39,036 bases of DNA from an uncultured Bacilli bacterium (GTDB lineage Bacteria > Bacillota_I > Bacilli_A > RF39 > UBA660): positions 1-39,036 of the forward strand of contig CAJUBJ010000012.1 in assembly GCA_910584655.1 (NCBI GenBank). Reading direction: 5' to 3'. This document shows positions 34,815 to 39,036 of the stretch, one piece after another; position 1 is the first letter of the stretch; the number at the start of each line of letters is the position of its first letter. The translations under genes were made by a program, and so were the position numbers. The notes under the pieces were generated by a model, which worked only from the letters and a program-made list of their open reading frames with translations, searched no databases and was not told where the DNA came from.

Positions 34815-35921
34815 ATGTCATTAAAAGCAGGAATTGTTGGCTTGCCTAATGTTGGTAAATCTACACTATTTAATGCCATAACAAAGAAAAATATATTAGC
34901 AGCGAATTATCCGTTTGCAACAATAGAACCAAATGTTGGAGTAGTTACTGTTCCAGACAAAAGGTTAGATAAATTAAATGAAATGTATCAGCCAAAAAAA
35001 CTAGTTCCAACAACTTTTGAATTTACTGATATTGCGGGTTTAGTAAAAGGTGCATCAAAAGGAGAAGGACTTGGAAACAAATTCTTATCTCATATTAGAG
35101 AAGTTGACGCTATTGTAGAAGTAGTAAGATGTTTTGAAGATGGAGAAATAACTCATGTGGAAGGAAAAATAGACCCTATAAGAGATATTGAAATAATAAA
35201 CACTGAGTTGATTTTAGCAGATTTAGAAATTGTAGAAAATAGAATTAGTAAAATAGAGAAAAAAGCTGAAACAACAAAAGACAAAAGTGCGATGTTAGAA
35301 TTAACAGCTTTAAGAAAATCTAAAGAAGCTTTACTAAAAGGAGAAGCTTTAAGAAAAATAGAGTATACAGAAGATGAGTTAATAGCAATTTCAGGTTTTA
35401 ATTTTATAACATTGAAAAAGATAATATACGCTGCAAACGTTAATGATGAAACAGCAATAATAGGAAGTAATGAATATACAGATATGGTAACAGAATATGC
35501 CAATAAGGAAGGTTCAAAAGTTATTATTATGTGTGCCAAACTTGAAAGTGAATTATCAGAATATAATGATGAAGAACGTAAGACGTTTATGGAAGATCTT
35601 GGATTAAACTCATCAGGACTTGATTTACTTATTAAAGCCACATATGATTTATTAGGATTAAAAACATTCTTTACTTCTGGTACAGATGAGTGTCGTGCTT
35701 GGACTTTCAAAAGTGGTATGAAAGCTCCAGAGTGTGCTGGTATAATCCATACAGACTTTCAAAAAGGATTCATTAAAGCTGAAGTAATGTCATATGAAGA
35801 TTTAGAAAGATTAGGTACAGAAAAAGCTGTGCAAGAAGCAGGAAGACTTCGTCTAGAAGGAAAAGAATATGTTATGCAAGATGGAGATATCTGCTACTTT
35901 AGATTTAATGTTACAAAATAG
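34815..35921 (+). CDS. ychF: Ribosome-binding ATPase YchF (OBG-like)
   Basis: P-loop ATPase of the Obg family that prefers ATP and binds ribosomes; roles in stress and translation control. The N-terminal G domain has GLPNVGKSTLFNAIT and DIAGLVKGASKGEGLGNKFL; a coiled-coil insert follows (about 130-200); the C-terminal TGS domain begins near FFTSGTDECRAWTF and ends DGDICYFRFNVTK. Full length at 368 residues. GAGGTG fixes the ATG at 34815. Precedes rpsF-ssb-rpsR, as in Bacillus, with one inserted gene. Confidence 0.96.
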   Translation: MSLKAGIVGLPNVGKSTLFNAITKKNILAANYPFATIEPNVGVVTVPDKRLDKLNEMYQPKKLVPTTFEFTDIAGLVKGASKGEGLGNKFLSHIREVDAIVEVVRCFEDGEITHVEGKIDPIRDIEIINTELILADLEIVENRISKIEKKAETTKDKSAMLELTALRKSKEALLKGEALRKIEYTEDELIAISGFNFITLKKIIYAANVNDETAIIGSNEYTDMVTEYANKEGSKVIIMCAKLESELSEYNDEERKTFMEDLGLNSSGLDLLIKATYDLLGLKTFFTSGTDECRAWTFKSGMKAPECAGIIHTDFQKGFIKAEVMSYEDLERLGTEKAVQEAGRLRLEGKEYVMQDGDICYFRFNVTK

Positions 35922-35923
35922 TT

Positions 35924-36667
35924 ATGAAATATATTAGAGAATTTTTTGTTAATGAGCATCCATTTGTACCATATAAACCATTTGGATTTATTCATTGGCT
36001 ATGCATTTTATTAGTTGTATCATGCTTAATTTTAATATATATAAAGAGAAATAAAATATCTGAATTACCAGAAAAAACAAAAAGAAAAGTACTTAAAGTT
36101 ATAGCACTTATAATGCTTATAAATATGATTATATATAATATTGCACCACATGTATTTAATTATTTTGACTATAAAATTCATTTACCATTTCAGTTATGTT
36201 TTATTTCAGGATATTTATTTATGTTTGCTATTCTTTTTGAAAAAGATAATTTGTTAAAATTAACTTTATTTTTATCTTTTATAGGACCAATACCAGCAAT
36301 ATTGTGGCCAGACTTACCATCTACATTTGATGATTTTAATTTTTGGAAATATTTTATATCACACCACGTCTTTATATGTGCTTCATTCTTTTCATATTTT
36401 GCATTAAATTATAAAATTGAACTAAAAGATATAATAAAAGCATTTTTATTTGCTAATTTACTTATATTCATAATGATGCCATTTAATCATATATTTAATA
36501 TGAATTACATATATTCGAGTGAAATTCCAGCAAATATAGTAACTATGTATCCTTGGTTAATAAAATTTCCACCTTTTATAGTAATTGAAATAACAGGACT
36601 TATTATAGCTATTTTACTATACCAGTTAATAAGAAAACGTAACAAAGAGTTGTCAAATATTAGATAG
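35924..36667 (+). CDS. TMEM164/YwaF-like integral membrane protein
   Basis: Seven-helix-type membrane protein of 247 residues. HPFVPYKPFGFIHW at the start, IHLPFQLCFISGYLFMF in the middle and FISHHVFICASFFSY match the TIGR02206/YwaF-TMEM164 group as I remember it; an acyltransferase role is known only for the animal member. It starts 2 bases after the ychF stop without a good ribosome site, so it depends on coupling to ychF. The stop codon lies inside its own terminator. Confidence 0.75.
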   Translation: MKYIREFFVNEHPFVPYKPFGFIHWLCILLVVSCLILIYIKRNKISELPEKTKRKVLKVIALIMLINMIIYNIAPHVFNYFDYKIHLPFQLCFISGYLFMFAILFEKDNLLKLTLFLSFIGPIPAILWPDLPSTFDDFNFWKYFISHHVFICASFFSYFALNYKIELKDIIKAFLFANLLIFIMMPFNHIFNMNYIYSSEIPANIVTMYPWLIKFPPFIVIEITGLIIAILLYQLIRKRNKELSNIR

Positions 36668-36677
36668 CTCTTTTTTT
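36644..36677 (+). terminator. Terminator overlapping the stop of the YwaF-like gene
   Basis: AAAGAGTT (36644-36651) pairs with AGCTCTTT (36666-36673), one G-T pair, then T run. Confidence 0.7.
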
Positions 36678-36693
36678 AAAAGAAAATAAAAGG

Positions 36694-36722
36694 TTTACTT
36701 CTATCAATTTTAGTGCTACAAT
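36694..36722 (+). promoter_or_regulatory. Promoter of rpsF-ssb-rpsR
   Basis: TTTACT (36694-36699), 17-base spacer, TACAAT (36717-36722) with TGC before it. Confidence 0.65.
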
Positions 36723-36727
36723 ACTAG

Positions 36728-36785
36728 CGAGTAAGAAATTTACTCCTTGCTTTATACTGGATATAAAGCCGAAAAGACCATAAGG
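36728..36785 (+). promoter_or_regulatory. Structured rpsF leader, possible S6:S18-responsive element
   Basis: Two hairpins: GAGTAA with TTACTC (about 36730-36746) and CTTTATA (36750-36756) with TATAAAG (36762-36768), followed by CCG at 36769-36771. Leaders of rpsF operons that bind the S6:S18 complex contain a CCG motif; the match here is suggestive only. Confidence 0.35.
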
Positions 36786-36795
36786 AGGTGTAATA

Positions 36796-37086
36796 ATGAA
36801 TAAATATGAAATGATGTTTATCGTAAAAGCAACAATGGAAAGCGAAGCTGTTAAAGCTACTGCTGAAAATGTAAAAAAAGTTGTTACTGAATTAGGCGGA
36901 AATGTTGTAGAGTTCAAAGAACTTGGAGAAAAAAAATTAGCTTATCCAATCAAAAAAGAACTTAATGGTTATTATTTCGTAATGCAAATGGAAGCTAGTA
37001 AAGAAGCTGAATCTGAATTACGTCGTAAAGCTGGATTAGACGAAAACGTTTTAAGACATTTAATTGTTAAATTAGATGAGGAGTAA
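36796..37086 (+). CDS. rpsF: Ribosomal protein bS6
   Basis: Small-subunit protein that binds the 16S central domain as a dimer with bS18. MNKYEMMFIVKATMESEAVK, ELGEKKLAYPIKKELNGYYF and RHLIVKLDEE are typical. Length of 96 residues is usual. AAGGAGGTG is a near-perfect ribosome site. First gene of the conserved rpsF-ssb-rpsR operon. Confidence 0.97.
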   Translation: MNKYEMMFIVKATMESEAVKATAENVKKVVTELGGNVVEFKELGEKKLAYPIKKELNGYYFVMQMEASKEAESELRRKAGLDENVLRHLIVKLDEE

Positions 37087-37094
37087 GATGATTT

Positions 37095-37541
37095 ATGAAT
37101 AGAGTAGTCTTAGTAGGAAGATTAACAAGAGATCCAGAAATGCGTACAACAACTAGTGGCATTAGCCAAACTAGATTTACTTTAGCAGTTAATCGCCGTA
37201 CAGCTAATCAAAGTGGTGAGAGAGAAGCAGACTTCATCAATTGTGTTGCTTGGAGAGGAACTGCAGAAGCTATAGGTAAATACCTTACAAAAGGAAGAGA
37301 ATTAGCTGTTGAAGGAAGAATTCAAACTGGAAGTTATGACGCACAAGACGGAACTAAAAGATATACAACAGATGTAGTTGTAGATAATTTTACTTTTATA
37401 GGAAGTGGAAATGGTTCTGCAACTCCTACATATCAAAACAATGGAGCATCAAACGACATAGCTACAACTGATATTAGTGAAGATCCTTTTAAGGATTTTG
37501 GAAGTGAAGTAGCATTAAGTGATGATGACCTACCATTCTAA
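37095..37541 (+). CDS. ssb: Single-stranded DNA-binding protein
   Basis: Coats single-stranded DNA in replication and repair. OB-fold over residues 1-105 (MNRVVLVGRLTRDPEMRTT, DFINCVAWRGTAEAI), a Gly/Asn/Ser linker, and the acidic C-terminal tip DDDLPF that recruits partner proteins. Length of 148 residues is a little short, the linker being brief. Lies between rpsF and rpsR as in Bacillus. Confidence 0.97.
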   Translation: MNRVVLVGRLTRDPEMRTTTSGISQTRFTLAVNRRTANQSGEREADFINCVAWRGTAEAIGKYLTKGRELAVEGRIQTGSYDAQDGTKRYTTDVVVDNFTFIGSGNGSATPTYQNNGASNDIATTDISEDPFKDFGSEVALSDDDLPF

Positions 37542-37558
37542 AAAGGAGGATTTGTAAC

Positions 37559-37774
37559 ATGGCTGAATTTTATCGTAAAAAGAAGAAAATATGCCAAATG
37601 TGTGCTGGCAAAAGTGTTGACTACAAAGATGTTATGATTGTTTCTAAATATATTAATGAAAAAGGAAAAATCATGCCTCGTAGAATGACAGGAGCTTGCG
37701 CAAAACATCAAAGACATATTGCTCAACAAATTAAATGGGCAAGATATATGGCATTACTTCCATATGTTAAATAA
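37559..37774 (+). CDS. rpsR: Ribosomal protein bS18
   Basis: Small-subunit protein, partner of bS6. MAEFYRKKKKICQMCAGK, DYKDV and RRMTGACAKHQRHIAQQIKWAR are typical. CQMC together with C and H of CAKH gives a potential zinc site, the C+ form. Length of 71 residues is normal. AAAGGAGG ribosome site. Ends the operon. Confidence 0.97.
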   Translation: MAEFYRKKKKICQMCAGKSVDYKDVMIVSKYINEKGKIMPRRMTGACAKHQRHIAQQIKWARYMALLPYVK

Positions 37775-37801
37775 AAAAAACTCATTTTATGAGTTTTTTT
37801 G
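37773..37801 (+). terminator. rpsR operon terminator
   Basis: AAAAAAACTCA pairs with TGAGTTTTTTT (37790-37800), beginning right at the stop codon. Confidence 0.85.
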
Positions 37802-38046
37802 TTTGTTAAAAGAGTAAAAAATAAGATATATATATAACTAAATTTATTTTGGATTTTTTTATTAATGACTTATCTACTCTTAAATTACCTAAATAAGAAC
37901 TTAAAGAATAAATTTATTAATTAATATTTTAATCATTGGAAAATCAATGATTTTTTTAGAATGTAAAGCTTATATGTCAATAATCTATACACTAAAAAAA
38001 ATTAATGATATACTTTTATTAACAATAGAAAAGGAAGATGATAAAA
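37802..38046 (+). other. Gap before the WXG100 genes, with a second terminator
   Basis: 245 bases without an open frame. It holds a terminator with no gene before it (37931-37957) and a long-range pairing of TAAAAGAGTA (about 37807) with TACTCTTA (about 37875). A short RNA between 37802 and 37957 is possible but unproven. No clear promoter of the WXG100 genes was identified. Confidence 0.45.
37931..37957 (+). terminator. Isolated intrinsic terminator
   Basis: AATCATTG (37931-37938) pairs with CAATGATT (37945-37952), then T run. Confidence 0.7.
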
Positions 38047-38319
38047 ATGAATATTGAAATTCAAGATCCAGGAAGATTAATTTCTGATGGTAGCTCAATT
38101 AGTTCTAAAGCTACAGAGTTCCAAAGTGAAATAAGTACAATATATAGAATTATTGATGACTTAAAAAATAGTTGGACTGGAGAAGCAGCATCAAGATATA
38201 CACAAAACGTAGAAAGCTTTAGAGCAGATTTTGAAAAATTTGCACAAATTATGGGTGAATTTGGTGAGTTAATCAACGCAGTTGGTACAGATTACCAAAA
38301 TCTAGAAAGTGAACTATAG
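38047..38319 (+). CDS. WXG100 family protein (ESAT-6-like)
   Basis: Small helical-hairpin protein secreted by, or chaperoning substrates of, type VII secretion systems. The WXG turn is LKNSWTGEAASRY near residue 50, between two amphipathic helices. Length of 90 residues is typical. ATG at 38038 abuts the AAGGAAG site, so the ATG at 38047 is chosen. The next gene, 13 bases on, is a second member, suggesting a heterodimer. Confidence 0.88.
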   Translation: MNIEIQDPGRLISDGSSISSKATEFQSEISTIYRIIDDLKNSWTGEAASRYTQNVESFRADFEKFAQIMGEFGELINAVGTDYQNLESEL

Positions 38320-38332
38320 GAGGTAATATAAT

Positions 38333-38626
38333 ATGGCATTTAAATTTACAAGTGGTGAATGTAATACAGCAGCATCAAGCTTAAATAATTCTGCATCAAA
38401 AATTGGTGAATTATTAGAAGAATTTGGAAATCTAATTAGTTCAGTTTCTGATAATTATCAATCAGATGCATCAAGTCAAATAGCAGAAGCTTTTAATAGT
38501 ATTAAAGCTAGAGGTCCAGAATTCCAACAAGCAATTTCAGACTGCGCTAGGTATTTAACTGATACAGTAGCTCCTGCATATGAAAAACTTGAAGCAACAG
38601 CAAAGTCAAAAGTTGAAGGTGTGTAA
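38333..38626 (+). CDS. WXG100-like protein lacking the WXG motif
   Basis: 97-residue helical protein resembling WXG100 members (MAFKFTSGECNTAASSLNNS, ASSQIAEAFNSI) but with NYQSDAS where WXG is expected, so Trp is absent. Partner of the preceding WXG100 protein is the likely role, by analogy with EsxA/EsxB-type pairs. Has a good AGGAGG ribosome site and its own terminator after the stop. Confidence 0.8.
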   Translation: MAFKFTSGECNTAASSLNNSASKIGELLEEFGNLISSVSDNYQSDASSQIAEAFNSIKARGPEFQQAISDCARYLTDTVAPAYEKLEATAKSKVEGV

Positions 38627-38633
38627 TAAAAAA

Positions 38634-38659
38634 AGACTTTATAAAAAGTCTCTTTTTTT
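38634..38659 (+). terminator. Terminator of the WXG100 pair
   Basis: AGACTTT (38634-38640) pairs with AAAGTCT (38645-38651) around four bases, then a T run from 38653. A TATAAT at 38661-38666 could restart transcription for the next gene. Confidence 0.75.
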
Positions 38660-38685
38660 GTATAATCAAATAGTAAGGTGATAGT

Positions 38686-38976
38686 ATGATAAACGTAAAA
38701 AGAGAGGAGAATCTTGCATCTAAATTAGATGAAGCAAACAAGAATCTTGAAGATATTATAAAAGATTATGACAATGCAATTTTAGAATTAAATAAAAATA
38801 ATACTAATAGTGCAAAAAAATATACTAACGAAATATTAACAAATAAAAAAAGCTTAAATTTTTATAAAAAAAAGATAAATGAGATTTCTTCGACAATAAA
38901 ATCAAAAGCGCTTGAAATAAGAAAACATGAAGAAGAAGAGAAAAGAAAACAAGAGGAATCAACAATGAGAAGTTAA
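38686..38976 (+). CDS. Small coiled-coil protein of a type VII secretion locus
   Basis: 96-residue, highly charged, predicted coiled coil (SKLDEANKNLEDIIKDYDN; IRKHEEEEKRKQEE), without membrane segments. It resembles in kind the small helical proteins (DUF5082-like) that precede LXG toxins and WXG proteins in Bacillus loci, but I cannot assign a family. AAGGTGAT precedes the ATG. Position between WXG100 genes and another small-protein start supports a role as chaperone or substrate partner. Confidence 0.65.
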   Translation: MINVKREENLASKLDEANKNLEDIIKDYDNAILELNKNNTNSAKKYTNEILTNKKSLNFYKKKINEISSTIKSKALEIRKHEEEEKRKQEESTMRS

Positions 38977-38990
38977 AGTGAGTGATTAGT

Positions 38991-39036
38991 ATGGCAATAA
39001 AAATGAATCCAGATACATATGATAAAGCAAGTGAAA
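38991..39036 (+). CDS. Start of a further small protein in the WXG100 cluster (partial)
   Basis: Open frame from ATG 38991 to the window edge, beginning MAIKMNPDTYDKAS, preceded by GTGAGTGATT. The N-terminus looks like those of WXG100/DUF5344-type proteins, but only 15 residues are visible. Confidence 0.5.
   Translation, partial: MAIKMNPDTYDKASE

Noticed and set aside
35153..35710. Long - strand open frame within ychF (185 codons)
   Set aside because: Shadow of a strongly conserved gene; Ser/Ile-rich product typical of antisense frames in AT-rich DNA.
1..39036. tRNA genes
   Set aside because: No stretch with a T-loop GGTTCRANTC-type motif in a cloverleaf context was seen.

Overview
The window is very AT-rich DNA (by eye well under one third G+C) from a bacterium of the Bacillota, most likely an uncultured, gut-type member of the Bacilli (Erysipelotrichia / RF39-like). 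This placement is inference. It rests on Gram-positive-specific genes (delta subunit rpoE, DUF1934, DUF951, DUF1146, long-form hpf), three engulfment-stage sporulation genes (spoIIR, spoIID, spoIIQ), soj/spo0J next to rpsF-ssb-rpsR as near the Bacillus origin, and many gene clusters shared with Bacillus subtilis. TGA is a normal stop (secA, prfB frameshift site), so this is not the Mycoplasma code. All genes but one lie on the + strand.

Layout: 1-2302, two FtsX-type ABC permease genes, the first cut by the window edge. 2390-4342 (-), a class A penicillin-binding protein. 4442-9649, DUF1934-argS, rpoE, prfA, prmC and spoIIR. 9744-12401, murA, then a structured RNA of about 0.46 kb with its own promoter that I read as an OLE RNA, followed by its membrane-protein partner oapA and by rpmE. 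12478-14767, an unknown gene, an ATP-grasp gene, rpiB and a DUF1146 gene. 14773-19700, spoIID, spoIIQ, hpf and secA. 19659-24520, a 4.8-kb integrative element inserted in the 3' end of secA. 24791-30272, an apt-like gene, prfB with its programmed frameshift, tilS and ftsH. 30567-37774, parA-parB-mscS-DUF951-abgT, ychF, a TMEM164/YwaF-type gene and rpsF-ssb-rpsR. 38047-39036, the start of a type VII secretion (WXG100) cluster running off the window.

The element at secA is the clearest accessory region. It carries a KilA-N gene, a tyrosine integrase broken by two frameshifts, and a 696-residue zinc-motif ABC/AAA_13 ATPase resembling RloC/PrrC-type defence proteins. The last 13 codons of secA occur again at its right end. 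The two copies encode the same peptide but differ at nine synonymous third positions, so the element appears to have brought its own replacement secA tail and displaced the original.

Most promoters I could find are extended -10 type (TGNTATAAT) with poor -35 boxes, and several genes end inside their own intrinsic terminator hairpins. Both look like general habits of this genome.
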